Below, piece by piece: positions 37,141 to 48,886 of a stretch of 64,000 bases of DNA. The stretch covers positions 23,425,516 through 23,489,515 of the forward strand of contig OX123193.2 of NCBI GenBank assembly GCA_944739405.2. Direction: 5' to 3'. How positions within the stretch are numbered: the first letter of the stretch is position 1; each line of letters starts with the position of its first letter. This stretch comes from Euclidia mi (lineage: Eukaryota > Arthropoda > Insecta > Lepidoptera > Erebidae). The translations under genes were made by a program, and so were the position numbers. The notes below the pieces were generated by a model. The model searched no databases. It was not told where the DNA came from and saw only the letters and a program-made list of their open reading frames with translations.

Positions 37141-38396
37141 TGTCTTCTACCGATTGAAAACGGGTGCCACGAAGTGGTAATTTGAGTTTAGGGAAAAGAA
37201 AGAAGAACAATTAAACAAGATGAACAATAAAAAAAATCAAATTTTTATTTGGAACCATAAGCAAATCATCCATACCCGATACTTCTTTGACTGACTACGG
37301 AATTCAATATTCAATCTATAGATAGATTCTGTAGATTTTAGATTCGTTTTTGACGTAAGCTCCATACAAAATATGTCAAACACGAATCTCGAATCTCAAA
37401 ATCCATGTATAGTTCGAATATTGAAAATGGCTGTTAATGTATATACCGCCCCCTTACCTCTCCCCAAAATCGCTGCCTTCGTTTTGAATGGAAGGTATTT
37501 TAGGGAGGGGGAAGGGATTTCGGCTTCTGGTTTTCTCAACCACAAGTGAAACACAGTCGCCATTTCGCAATGGTATTTAGTGAGAGGTGGTATGTCTCCT
37601 GTCGAGCTAGCGCAAACTCGAAACAGTTGATTTCAAATTTTTATCAACTAGCTGTACCCCGTGGTTTTAAATTTGATTTTACATTTTTGAATACCTAAAG
37701 TAGCGCATTAACCATGAATGTCAACAAATTGGGAAACTGGTTACGCTCCTTTGAATCGTTGCTTGATGATATACATATAATAGCTTATAGTCTTCCTTCA
37801 ATAAACGGGCCATGTAATGCAAATATATCTTGTTAAATCAAACAAAATCTTTAATTGTGATTTAATTTTGATCTGTTATATCATCATTCAACTTCGTTTG
37901 TTTTGTTTGAACTATTTAAATCTGATCCTATTTATATCGAATAAATAGGTACTGAGATTAGCGCTTTCAAACAAAACAAACAAATTCTTTATAATATTTG
38001 TATAAATTCATATTTCAAAATAAAAACTTTTGCTTGGATTATTGTTTTTTTTTTCTTGGCATTCTTATACCAAATGTGATTTATCGATAAACAATATCGA
38101 CATGCCTACATCCCTATTACCCATCGTACGTGACGTCACCCCCGCCGCCCGCGTACGTCTCATTCCTCAAAGTTTGACAGAATAGTTCGCCTAGAAATTG
38201 GTTAAGAATACGTGTCTCGTGGGTTAGGTGGTCTGTGGACCTACCCGTACTTTTTTTATGTCCAAAATATTATAGAAATAAGTAAAACATTTGCACACCA
38301 TATGTTATGGTAGAATGTAATGGACTACAACAGAATCAACACCATACTATGTACAACTACATTCTGGCAAATAAACGATTATTATTATTATTATGT

Positions 38397-39900
38397 TTCT
38401 CTTTACTCACGGCCATTCTTCTAACTTTGGTGTCAGAAGAATAACCGGTCCTTTGGGAGGCTTACACGGGGATATGGATCCAACGTGCAGAGGCCCGTAG
38501 AGAGTTTTAATCTAAAATGGGATGGGACACATGCCGCGGAGCCTCCACAACTGCACTACTGAGTACAGCTATGGACTATCCGCAGCAAATGTAGGACTAT
38601 TGCAATGATGTGGAGTCTAATTTACTAGTTTATGGGGATGGGTGTTAAATGGACTGGTAATAATGATACTATGGATAACAAACGGCACCTGCCAGTGATA
38701 CTCCTATAGCATCCGTCGGCGTGGCAGGTGGTGACTCGCCAACTCACTAGATGAGCCCTCTCTAAACAGCCACCCAAAGCAAACAAACTCTGCCATAAAG
38801 GCAGCCGGAGGGCAACAACGGTGCGAGTGGCTAGGGGTGTCGAGCGGTGTGGCACCGGTTTCGCCATCGCGAGCCTCGTGACAACGGAGGCCCGGAGCGG
38901 GTTTCCCCGTAGTTACGCCCTTGAGAATGACACTTCCACCCCCGAGCTAATAGCTCTCGCGGCTTCCCTCTGGCCGGCCGATCAAGGCAAGCCAGAGTTG
39001 AGAGTCCTGCGGGCACTCTTGGAAATCCTCTCCGGCCAGCCAATAAAGGCAAGCTGGAGACGAGGCCCTGACCGACTCTCTGAAGCATTCGGGACCGCAG
39101 TGTCGCCACACACATTCAGCTTGCCACAAAGCTGCCCTGCGGTTGTAAGCTTTCTTTTCATCTTGTAATACATTTTTTGTTTATATTACACGATGAAGGT
39201 GATGTTTGAAAGCTGTTACTCTGCCCTCTGAGATTGCGTTAGTCTCATAATGAGATAACGGCTGCCCCAGAGGGGCCTTCTTATTATCATAGTTATTATA
39301 ATTTTTAAGTAGATTGTTGAACCCATTAGACCATTTAAAAAATACCATACGGAAAGAGCTAAAATAGTCAATCATTATTTCAAATGATTAAATAATTGAA
39401 TATTTTTACATGTTTATCATTGTTTACCTGTTAATAAAAACGTCGTCTTTATTTGTACCACATTTTGAAATTTTCGAACGTTAAGTCATTGATAAAACGA
39501 TTACATTAACATTAACCTCTCGTATGCTGGGTTACTAGACATAATTATAAATCTATTGTGTCTCGTGCAGATCTGCTCTTAAGCATACGAAAGGTTAAAT
39601 ACAAACAATGTCGATACAATAAACAACAAACTTTTACGGTGCGTAGTATTTTTTATCGATACTAATTACAATGTTTTGTTCATAATTGGACAACTCTATT
39701 TGGCTCCACTATGTTTGTCCTTGTCACGCGTAGTACATTTACTGTAAGAGTGAGTTCCTACTCAGTCTTACATTAAATGCATTACGGAAATACATTACCC
39801 AATTCGATTTTTTCGTGCTTGCTGGAACCGATCCATTTTATTATTATGTAACTTTATTGAAAAGGTAATAAGAAAGTTTCAAAAGTCTTGTTCTGTAAAA
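38397..39900. other. Spacer stretch without recognised gene
   Basis: Partly GC-rich (38700-39130). An open frame at 38821-39168 (115 codons) has no domain that I know; overlapping frames on the other strand suggest base composition, not coding. The end of the LINE tail lies at its left edge. Confidence 0.35.
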
Positions 39901-39929
39901 ATTAACTCGGGCGCAAAAACCTACAACGA

Positions 39930-40400
39930 CGAGTCGTACCTACGAGGCGAAGCGACGTTGCACGACGACGACGTCAGAGTCTAAGGGTCAGCGCAGACTG
40001 AGAGGAATAATCCCCTCGCGGTCTCGGGCATTTTCTTTACGGATTGCGTATGCTCAAGCGTGCGCGCGATCTCGCGAGCCTGCGTGAGTAATCCGTTCTG
40101 GGTTACCACTCTACAGTAAGTCTTGTATTTTGTTGCGAAAGTTCGTTAAACTCAGTAACAATACTGACTGAAAGTACGCGTACGACGCGGGCGTTGCCGC
40201 GTATCTTCGAGGACGCGCGAATATTTTTTTTCCAGTTCAAGCATTTATGCATTTTATTGTAAAAAAAATAAAGTTTATTTTCAAGTGTGTTAATAAAATC
40301 CTCTCCACTGCGCTCCGTTCTGTCTGCGCTGAGCCTAACTTCGGATGACGTCGAGGCGTCGCGTCGTAGCGAGTCGCGGCGCGCAATGTAGGGTCGTTGA
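39930..40400. mobile_element. Probable DNA transposon remnant with long inverted ends
   Basis: GGTCAGCGCAGACTGAGAGG (near 39986) is mirrored by TCTGCGCTGAGCC (near 40322), and GACGTCA-containing flanks also pair, over roughly 70 bases with gaps. About 450 bases in all, no coding capacity. Confidence 0.45.
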
Positions 40401-40574
40401 CCGTTTTGTATCAGTTGTGTGGAATTCAAAGCATGTGCGAAAATTGCGGAACTTAAAATCGTTGGCTAAACTACTGCACGGATTTAATTGATTTTTGGTA
40501 CAAGGCTTAAGAATGTTGTAAGCTATGCCTCTGTTCAAAAAGTGCCTCTATGGTAGCGCCACTCTGTATATATA

Positions 40575-41108
40575 CAGGGTGTAAAAAGACCCTTAACGAA
40601 AACTGAAACCCCATATTGTACCAATTATTACGATCATTTTTTACTTCAGCGGCATACCTGGGCAATTACTGGTTCAAGAGATATTGAGGCTCAAAGTCAC
40701 AATTTTTTTTGTTTAGAATGATAAATGTACACTTTCTGCCAAATAAACATAAACCAAATTTTCAATATTTCCCTAAAATAAACGGCTTTAAAGTTCCCGA
40801 CATGTTGTGTATGCCTACCATCAATCAGCTGCGAGGTCATTCCCCTCGGCCGCGCGACCACGTGATCATAAACTGCCGCCACGGCGGTGCACGGTGTAGG
40901 TAGATACGGCCGGCGTAGGTACGATGCATAACTCGCGCCAATTTTTTCTGCAAGCGCGCGCTATATATTGCCGCTAATAAAATGAGTCCATTTTTTTTAA
41001 GCTTAAAAAAATATTTTGTTTCCCAGGTATTATTTTCGCGTAGTATGACTTGGCATGATGTGCAAAACGAGTAGACTTCGGCTTGGTGATGGGTCATGTG
41101 ACACCCTG
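40575..41108. mobile_element. MITE with CAGGGTGT ends, TA-flanked
   Basis: Starts CAGGGTGTAAAAAGACCC and ends GGGTCATGTGACACCCTG, within TATATA on both sides, as Tc1/mariner-type elements insert at TA. 534 bp, non-coding. It abuts the inner end of the right arm. Confidence 0.65.
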
Positions 41109-41146
41109 TATATAAATATATACAATAATTTGAAATATTTGACACA

Positions 41147-41383
41147 TTGTGCATAAAAAAAGACGTCAACTTATTTTTGTTTTTATTTAAAAATTCGGAC
41201 ATTTACCAACTTATGCTGGTAAATCTTAAGATTTACCGTACTTCTGGCTTTTACAGTAGCATAAACACTAAAAGACCCGTAGATATTAGAGTTTCCAGCA
41301 ATGTTCTTGCGACGTGGTTCTATTTTACTGGAGCGGGTCAACAATTTTATATTTCGTATTCTGTCATCTGGTATACTGGATAA
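41147..41383 (+). other. Open frame conserved in both arms, unknown (right copy)
   Basis: 78 codons, the mirror of the frame at 25962-26195. It shares NSDIYQLMLVNLKIYRTSGF and NVLATWFYFTG. The two C-termini differ through small changes. No known domain. Confidence 0.25.
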
Positions 41384-41837
41384 ATGTTTGTCAGATATTT
41401 AGCACGTTGAGTGGATGAAGTGCAAATCTTGTAATCGACCTGATTAGGTACGTTGCGGTCAAATTGGAAGATATTTTAGTGCCTTTGTTATTTTAGGCTT
41501 TAGTTACTGTTTATCTGTGTTTGTATTCATGCTTGAGATTGTATCTCATAAGTTATACATGTAGAGTATCTGTCACATAATTGTTACGTTATATTGTCAT
41601 TTCCTTTTTCACTTTTGATTAAGGACAATATTAATACTGATATTGCTCTTTAAGGCAGATTGGGTTGAAGCATGTAAATATAATATGATACTCAAATATA
41701 TGTTACATGTGATCACATGCTAAATAAATAAACATTATAGAACATCTTATACTTAGTCATTGTACATAATTAGATTGATTCTATTTGTAGAATGGTACCT
41801 ATAAAATATTAATTTATTCTGTAGAATATTTTTTAAT

Positions 41838-42082
41838 TGACTGCCTCCGTGGTCCAGTGGATAGCGTATGCGACTGCTGATTTGAGGTCCCGGGTTCGAT
41901 TCCCGGGTCGGTCAAAAGTGTTACTGGGTTTTTCCGAATTCTCAGTAGCAGCACAGAGTCTGGTGATGTGCCCGGTAACAGCAATAGGCTCGCCCCCTAT
42001 TACATGGGACCTTAAAATTCCTGGCGAAATGTGGGTATAATATTACACCTCTGCCTACCCCTTCGGGGATACAGGCGTAAGT
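41838..42082 (+). mobile_element. SINE A, full-length reference copy
   Basis: tRNA-derived head with GTGGTCCAGTGGATAGCG (A-box region) and GGGTTCGATTCCCGGG (B-box, 41890-41905). The body has GTGTTACTGGGTTTTTCCG and AATAGGCTCGCCCCCTATTA, and the tail CTACCCCTTCGGGGATACAG. Mirrored at 25258-25498. It looks like a tRNA gene by eye, but lacks a pairing acceptor stem. Confidence 0.8.
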
Positions 42083-43200
42083 CAATAAAAAAAATATTTT
42101 TAATAATGAAGTGGCCGCTGTTAGGTGGAACCTCGTAGCTGCCAAAAATAAGTATTTGCACTAATTCATAGTTAGAATATATAGTTTGAGACGAAATACT
42201 GTTGCCATATTCTATCACTTTACTGGCTCTAATCTATCTACACAAGCCTTGTCCATTTGAATAATTTAAATTATGCTATCTAAATAAATTGATGATGAGA
42301 TAAAAAATTGCCGTCAAATAATTTTAGCATAATAAATACACTATTTAGACCCGAGTCAGAGGACGAGTCAAACAGTAAGCTATAAGCGTGAACAGAATTC
42401 AAAGTTATAAGCCATTAAATTAAAAAAGTCGTTCTCTACAGTGAGGAGAAGAGATAAGGGGTAAGGTATTGATGGGGATAAAGAGGCAGTTTTATTTATT
42501 TAAATTTTTGTATAAACATGTCCATGATTTGTTTGGCAGCCGCCGGCTGGTCGGAAGCTACCATGTGCCCGGCATTTCTCACCATAACATCCATGAAGTT
42601 ACCACTTGCCTTCACGAAACTGAAAATAAGTTTTAAAAATATTTTTCTAAATTCATTTTACATTGTCTTTTGGGATATATACGAACCTTTGTTTGGAGTA
42701 ACATACATAAGCATAACAATTTAAAAAAGTTTTAATGACCACGAAATTTTAAATTCCTATATTTTTCTAAATGTAATAATATTTAAATCTTAGGTGAGTC
42801 CCTCCGTCCGGTCTCCGCTTGCCTAACCATGTTCATAAGAAATTTTCTTTTTTGGTGGATTGATATCAAATATTCAGCTCTGTTGGATGCAGCATAAATG
42901 GGTGAGAGAAGTCTCCACTTTCATAATTTGGTCGTGGAGTTGTCGTTTCTATAACGTTATGGCGATTTTTCGGTGTATGACCTTAGTCCTTTTTCTTCTT
43001 TCTGTTTTTATTGTCGGTGGTAGTCAGAGACTTTAATGTGATTTTTTTGGTATTGAATTACTTACACTAAAAGAACAGCTATGTATGTACAAGCAAACAA
43101 GTCGGCGGTGGACCAGTTTGAAAAAATATACCTTGGCTCGCTCATAGAGTCGAGGCACACTAGAAACTCGTTTTGTATAGGAATGTCCATGTTTGTGTAA

Positions 43201-45204
43201 CGGCTTGGCCACGGGGACCGGCGACGCGACCTGCGACACGACTGGCGACGCGACAATTTGCGTGACGCGAAAAACATGCCACGGGCACACGCGCTCGCCG
43301 TCGCGACCAGTGTAGACCAGGAGCGAGACGAGATTAGCTGAGATCTTTTTATGAAATTTAGCTCGACATTGTACGGACTTTGGTGCCAATAACACATTTG
43401 TTTCAACTCGGCAATCGAACCCGAGACCTCATGATCCGCTCACACTACCGTAAGATCACAGAGGCAGACTTGATATTGTGTACCTAACCACGTTATTGAA
43501 ATCTATAGGTACTGTATTTTATCTTTATACAAACGTTCGGAACGCGATTTATACCTACGAGGGTCAGGCTCGGTACCCACCTAACCTACTGCATACCAAA
43601 CCCAAGACGCTTCGGTATACATTCTGTAGGTACCTACTGAATGCGTACTGAGCCGACGCTTGTAGGTATTGTAACTCGAGTTTTGAGTTAAAATACGGAA
43701 AAGGTTATGTAGGTAAGTATGATCTAACTAACTAGGTATATGCACTTCTAAAAACTTACTTAGGTATTTTGAAATCACAGACAGACACTTCAACTTTATT
43801 TATACTGTATACATTTATGTAGTTATAGATAACATCCAGACGTTCCAAATAGCCTAACTAAAAATTCTAAGAAAAATAACATGCTCGCGGAGAAATAAAC
43901 TAAAAATTTTATACTGACTCAGCTCCGGCGCTAGTCGCCGCGACTACCGCTCGACGCCGCGCGCCGTGGCGTGCGCCGTACTAATTCATACATTTGTTTT
44001 GGTCGCGCGACGTGTCGCGCGACTCGCCGCGGTACCGTTCGGTGCTATTCGCCGGTCGCGTCGCCGGTCGCCGCTGCGCGTGGCATGCTTACGGCCCGGC
44101 CACGGCCTACAGCGGCGGCGGCAGCGGCGAGCGTTTTCGATGTACATGGCGCGTTTACTCTAACGGCCCCATCACGACCTTGCCGCTCTGAGCGGCGGCT
44201 TAGCGTGGGGCGGCGAGCGGTAAGATCAAATGTATGAAAACGTTCGAAGCACGCCACGAGCCGCCGCGCACAGCGATAACGCGCGCGTTTTTTTTGGCGC
44301 GAATGGCTGCGCGGCGAGCGGCGCGGCGGGCGGTGCGGCGAGCGGCGGGAACAAATGTACTGCGACCGAGTCCGACGCCACGACTCCGAGCGGCACAGAC
44401 AACGTTACGCGAGGAACGAACTAGGCGGTTAAACTATTTGTTAAATATTTTGTGGCGGTAATGAATACGGAGACATTTAAAGTCGAAATTTTAAAACGGT
44501 CGCGTGTATGGATAGCAACACATCCGCTGCATAAATACAAAAATGTTAATAATACGTTGCGAGATGTAATGAAACAATGTTTTACAGAATATAATGGTAG
44601 GTTTTAATATAAATCGCAAACATTAAAACATTGTGTAATGTACATATGTACCTATTTAGGTACAGACACAGCTACTATGAAAGTTAAAAGGTGGTTTACC
44701 TACCTACTTAACGTACCTAATCTACAATGTGTAGGTACCTATTCAACGCCTCATTAATTGCGAATATGCATTATTCCTTTGATATAAAATACTTGTAAGA
44801 AATGAAGATCCAATGTCGACAATTTTGTAGGTATACCGTATAGTTACACAAATATATTTTGGTTATCGCCATATTTATGGGTAACTCCGTCGGCCCAAAT
44901 ACGTCCACATTTGCCGCTGCGTTTACCGCTACTGTAGGGTCGTGGCGTGCACGACGCTCTGCCGCGCCGCCCGCCGCGACGCTCCTCGCTTAGACCGATC
45001 TCGTGAACAGGCCCTAAAGCGTCCTCGGCCGCCGCGGTGGAGTAAAGCGCGCGATGTACATCGAAAACGCTCGCCGCTGCCGCCGCCGCTCTGCGCCGTG
45101 GCCGGGCCGTTAGAACATTTCTATACATTTGATTCAGTCGCAAGTCGCGTCGCCGGTCGCGTCGCCCGAATTTTCGCTGGAGCGAATTGTCCGTGGCCAG
45201 GCCG
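43201..45204. mobile_element. PIF/Harbinger-type non-autonomous element
   Basis: 2004 bp flanked by TAA on both sides (43198-43200, 45205-45207); the left arm has the empty site near 23850. Ends are CGGCTTGGCCACGG and the mirror of CGGCCTGGCCACGG. Inside, GC-rich subterminal blocks repeat in inverted order (44083-44165 against 45030-45130), with many GCGACGCGAC units. A 3-base TTA/TAA duplication is typical of PIF/Harbinger. No transposase; the GC-rich open frames here are compositional. A tRNA-like SINE head on the minus strand lies at about 43400-43465 (B-box GGGTTCGATTGCC). Confidence 0.8.
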
Positions 45205-45769
45205 TAAAGTAACACTGGGAGCGACGATGTCTTGCTGAGCGATGCTCACCCTTATAGGTGGTCTAGCGGGAAGATGTTCGACTGTACAAAATTATATGAA
45301 ACGTATTTATCTCTAGGGTTCAGCTGTTAGTCGACCTTAGCACCTTATTTCTTTAATTTATTTAAGAATATTGGAGAATACTGCTATTCTCCAATATTCC
45401 TAAATTCCAAAAATGTAGGTTTTTATAGTATAAGTTATATATTTAGACACTTTTAAGCTACAAGATATGCAAGCCCCACTATCTTGTATAAGTTATTGTT
45501 AGTAATTCTATAGATACTCACGAATTAACTTTACTGATGTCTGTTTCGTCATAGATAGGAACTCTAGATGCATTCAAGTAGGCTTGTCTTCCTGACCAGT
45601 TCAGACTGCGGTAAGTATGAACAGAAAGTGCGTATGCAACTCTCAAATCCAGTTGACCACAGCATCGGGAAAAAAAAGGAATACAGATTAAAGCATAGAG
45701 TCATTAATTAGACATTATATAAGTTACAACGTCATTAAAATTATTAATATTTAATAATTCTACCGTAAT

Positions 45770-46014
45770 TCTAGCACATACACACCATCACCATCTAGTC
45801 CCAAACTAAGCAGAGCTTGTACTATGGGTACTAGATAATGGATAATCATACTTATATACATTTGCTTTGTAAATACATACATATTATACATAGAAACACC
45901 CAGACCAAGACAAACATCCATATTCGTGCACACAAATGTTTGACTTGAGCGGGAATCGAACCCGCGACCTTCGTAGTAGTAGTCGCTTACACTCGTACTG
46001 CGCCAACTGGTCGT
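45770..46014 (-). mobile_element. SINE B in intron 5, right arm
   Basis: Mirror of 23057-23316. The head has B-box GGTTCGATTCCCGC on the minus strand (near 45955) and the body ends CCATCTAGTCCCAAACTAAG on the plus strand. Shared by both arms. Confidence 0.75.
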
Positions 46015-46046
46015 CAATTTCAAATATCGGGTATTATCAGGAAGTT

Positions 46047-46234
46047 TCATTATGGATAGCGTATGCGACTGCTGATCGGAGGTCCCGGATTCGAGTCCTG
46101 GGTCGGGTAAAAGTGTTACTGGGTTTTTCCGAATTCTCAGTAGCAGCACGGAGTTTGGTGATGTGACCGGTAACGGCAATAAGCTCGCCCCCTATTACTC
46201 TGCCTACCCCTTCGGGGATACAGACATAAGTCAG
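46047..46234 (+). mobile_element. SINE A in intron 5, right arm
   Basis: Mirror of 22838-23035. The head is partial (GGATAGCGTATGCGACTGCT), with a degraded B-box GGATTCGAGTCCTGGG and a CCCCTTCGGGGATACAGACA tail. It lacks the ATTACGTGGGACC-type segment of full copies, as does its partner. Confidence 0.75.
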
Positions 46235-47269
46235 AGTTCTCAGAAACATGTTCAAGATTAACATATTTTTTTTCCGCCGTCACAAACTTTATAGATTTAG
46301 CAAAAAAATTGTTTGACACAAGCCTATTTGGCTATTGTCAGCGTCTTAACTGCCATAACATTTATACTTATTTGTACAATATTGTCTGTCAGACTTCAGA
46401 AATCGAAGTTAATAAAATTAAAGAAGAAAATTTATAAAATATTTTACCTGTAACACATAACTCCATAGTTGTATAGTAGTTCTTCTAACCAAGGCTTAGA
46501 GGTATCGTAAAAATCGAAACGTAAATTATGATAAATATCATAGTTACAATCGATAAAGGCTTCAGTCCTCGCTTGCAGCACATTTTGAACGGATGGATTG
46601 TTTAAAAAAGGCACAACTTCTGAAGATTTAGGCCCATCTTCCACATAATTAAAAATGTATACGGGGGCAAATGATATTAATAAATGGTATGCATCATTCG
46701 CTTTCTGAAAAATACATGGTTTTTATACCTTTAATTATGTCTCTTATGTTCTGTCTCTACATGTTGGCTTATGCCTTTTCTTCATCGCATTGTAAAATTT
46801 GGATATAGAACTTGACTGAAGTATGTTATTCTGTATGATTAAAAAGTTTTTTTTTATTGCGATTTGCATATCAATTTGTAACCATTAAAGAAACAAAAAA
46901 AAAACTGATATACCTCTTCAAATGCAGTCTTGTTATGTTCATCGCAATACCTCCTAGCATCTTTTTCTAGTTTGTGTATCTGGTCGGCTTGTTCTGGGCT
47001 AATTAGTCCGATTTGAAGCGCCCACTCCGAATAATGAAACAGTGTTGGCGGATCTATCCATACATTTCCGATAGCGAGTCCCTTTAGTAACAAAATATAC
47101 GAGTTAATTAGTAACTTTTTTCTTTTGAATTTGTTCCTTCCAGGCTTTGGTGTTTTGAAATATTAAGACATTAATCACAAGAATCCAAGATTCTTTTGGT
47201 GATCAGTGATTGACACGAATACACCATGAAATTTAGGTCAAGGGGCCTAATATAATAATAATAATAATA

Positions 47270-47508
47270 TTCTACCACATACACACATCACCATCTAGTC
47301 CCAAACTAAGCAGAGCTTGTATTATGGGTACTAGATAATGGATAAACTACTTTTTTTTTGTAAATACATAAATATTATACATAGAAACACCCAGACCAAG
47401 ACAAACATCCATGTTCATGCACACAAATGTTTGACTTGAGCGGGAATCGAACCCGCGACCTTCGGCGTAGCAGTCGCTTACACTCCCGCTGCGCCAACTG
47501 GTCGTCGT
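47270..47508 (-). mobile_element. SINE B in intron 3 of copy 2
   Basis: Full-length minus-strand copy with head GGTTGGCGCAGCGGGAGTGT and B-box GGTTCGATTCCCGC. Intron 3 of copy 1 (21456-21840) does not have it, so it inserted after the inverted duplication. Confidence 0.75.
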
Positions 47509-48009
47509 AATATTAAAAAAGAATACCAGTAGCATGTCCTTAATACCTTTTCAGCGGCAGTTAATTTCAGCAGATAGATATTCTTTCTTTCGAACTTATT
47601 TCAAATAATTATAACGACTGTATCTTTTCGTAGCATCACAGTTTTAAACACGTCTATCATAAGTGGATTAAAATTCTTTGATTGTGTAGTAACATGAACC
47701 TGAGCCAAAAGAAAAAAAGGGTTACCTTTAGCTCACCTGAATGTAATTACTAACCTTTAAGTTTATAGGCACTGCTTTGTCACTATTGTGAAGTATATAA
47801 TGTCCGAATGCAGGTATATATTTGCCAGCATACGACTCACCGGTGATAAACAATGGAGCATCTCTTACTTCTGTGAATACTTGCAAGAATTGTTGAATGA
47901 AACTAAGAAGACACGCGCCAACCTGGAATGGAGTTTGTCTTAGTATAAAATATTATAAATGCTCTTCTTGTCCATGATCGAATTTTGTTACAAAGTATAA
48001 TATTAACCT

Positions 48010-48180
48010 TAACGTAGTGAAGGACGTTCTGTAGCCAGGTGGGACGCTTATATTCGTAGGGTGAGGGGCAGGGACTGGAAGAGGAAAGGTGAAAATCGAG
48101 CTTATTGGCATGCCATAGAAGAGGCCTGCATCCAACAGTGAACTGATGCAGGCTGATGATGATGATGCTGATGATGATGA
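48010..48180 (+). mobile_element. RTE-type LINE 3' tail in intron 2, right arm
   Basis: Mirror of 21045-21195, with GGACGTTCTGTAGCCAGGTG at the start and a (GAT)n tail at 48155-48180. The tail repeat is longer here than in the left arm. Confidence 0.55.
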
Positions 48181-48886
48181 TCCTTATTACAAATACAATA
48201 TTTTATAATTAAGAACGGCAAATGTCATTCCACAACCATACGTGACTTACCATATCCTCATTAGTGACAAACAGGTCTGGTGATCCCGAGAAGCTAAATC
48301 CAGTACCAACAGGATTATCGATGAAGAGCAAAGAATAATTACTGCCCCATGTTATTGGCTTTGGTTCCACTGGAAAAGAAAATTAGATTATTCGTCATCG
48401 GCATAGATCAGTCCCGCTGCGACCACGACTGAAGCAAGTCGGCAGAAACGTTGGCAAATACCGAGGTATTTATGCCTTAAATATCTTATTTATTGCGAGT
48501 AAGACCCGCTAAATAACCTTGTATAAAGCAAAGATCACTACATATCACTTATCGTCCAATTACCTTTTCCTTTTTTGATTTGTATCGGACCAATTTCGTC
48601 AAACAAACCAATTAATGAAGAACATCCAGGACCACCTTCTAGCCAGATAATCAAAGGTGTAGTCTCCAGAGGCATTCCTTGCGCCGGAAAGTACCAGAAG
48701 AAAAGATGCCATTTATTAGTTTTGTTCACAGTAAAGTACCCAGCAAAACTATTTACACCAGCAAAGTGAGTTGAGTCTACTGCGGAAAGACTCTTTGCTT
48801 TTTCGATTTTGCCCCTTTCGAGATAGGGAATTAAAGGATTATTTTTTTAATTATTCTCCGGTAGGATTTTGCAGAATACGTTGACA

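Larger units (their letters stand above)
36145..38237 (+). mobile_element. P-superfamily element nested in the LINE
   Basis: Flanked by the 8-bp duplication GACCTACC (36137-36144 and 38238-38245). Terminal inverted repeats start CACAGACCACCTA and continue with CCCACGAGAC; they match for about 24 bases with one mismatch. An ATG at 36322 opens a THAP zinc-finger exon. The remainder is non-coding and includes a 120-bp tandem repeat (36870-37140). Eight-base duplication plus THAP fits the P superfamily; the transposase core is deleted. Confidence 0.75.
32260..38396 (+). mobile_element. CR1/Jockey-like LINE, split by a P-type element
   Basis: Coding remains run from about 32345 to 35842. The 3' UTR is cut at 36144 by the insertion 36145-38237, resumes at 38238 and ends near 38396 in an (ATT)n tail after GGCAAATAAACG. 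The 5' limit is uncertain. Many frameshifts and stops show it is long dead. Confidence 0.75.
30911..40561. repeat. Inverted pair TGGCGCTACCATAG flanking the spacer core
   Basis: 30911-30924 is the exact reverse complement of 40548-40561, each next to a TATATA run and with partly matching flanks. The pair brackets nearly all spacer transposons and could be the ends of one large element. The match does not extend far inward, so this is tentative. Confidence 0.35.
42496..48886 (-). pseudogene. Serine carboxypeptidase (S10 family), copy 2, N-terminal stop
   Basis: Minus-strand exons in coding order: 48564-48886, 48251-48369, 47755-47922, 46914-47081, 46448-46704, 45522-45659, 42496-42619. Exons 2 to 7 are open, with identical lengths to copy 1. 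They carry the whole triad: GESYAGKY (Ser), GQLDL (Asp), AGHMV (His). The usual IGNGW block reads IGNVW. Exon 1 contains TAA at 48847-48849 (codon 13 of the exon; TCA in copy 1) and a 6-base in-frame deletion. The intron before exon 6 ends in TG, as in copy 1. Intron 6 is stretched to 2.9 kb by a Harbinger-like element. If translation began downstream of the stop the signal peptide would be missing, so it is probably inactive; a rescue by alternative splicing cannot be excluded. Confidence 0.85.

Noticed and set aside
38821..39168. 115-codon spacer gene
   Set aside because: Overlapping frames on the other strand and no recognisable domain; likely GC composition.
41838..41920. tRNA gene
   Set aside because: It has A-box and perfect B-box sequences, but the ends do not form an acceptor stem, and the same head is followed by the same SINE body at several places.
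43960..45240. Several GC-rich open frames on both strands as genes
   Set aside because: They overlap in multiple frames, have Arg/Ala-rich low-complexity products, and lie in the subterminal repeats of a Harbinger-type element.
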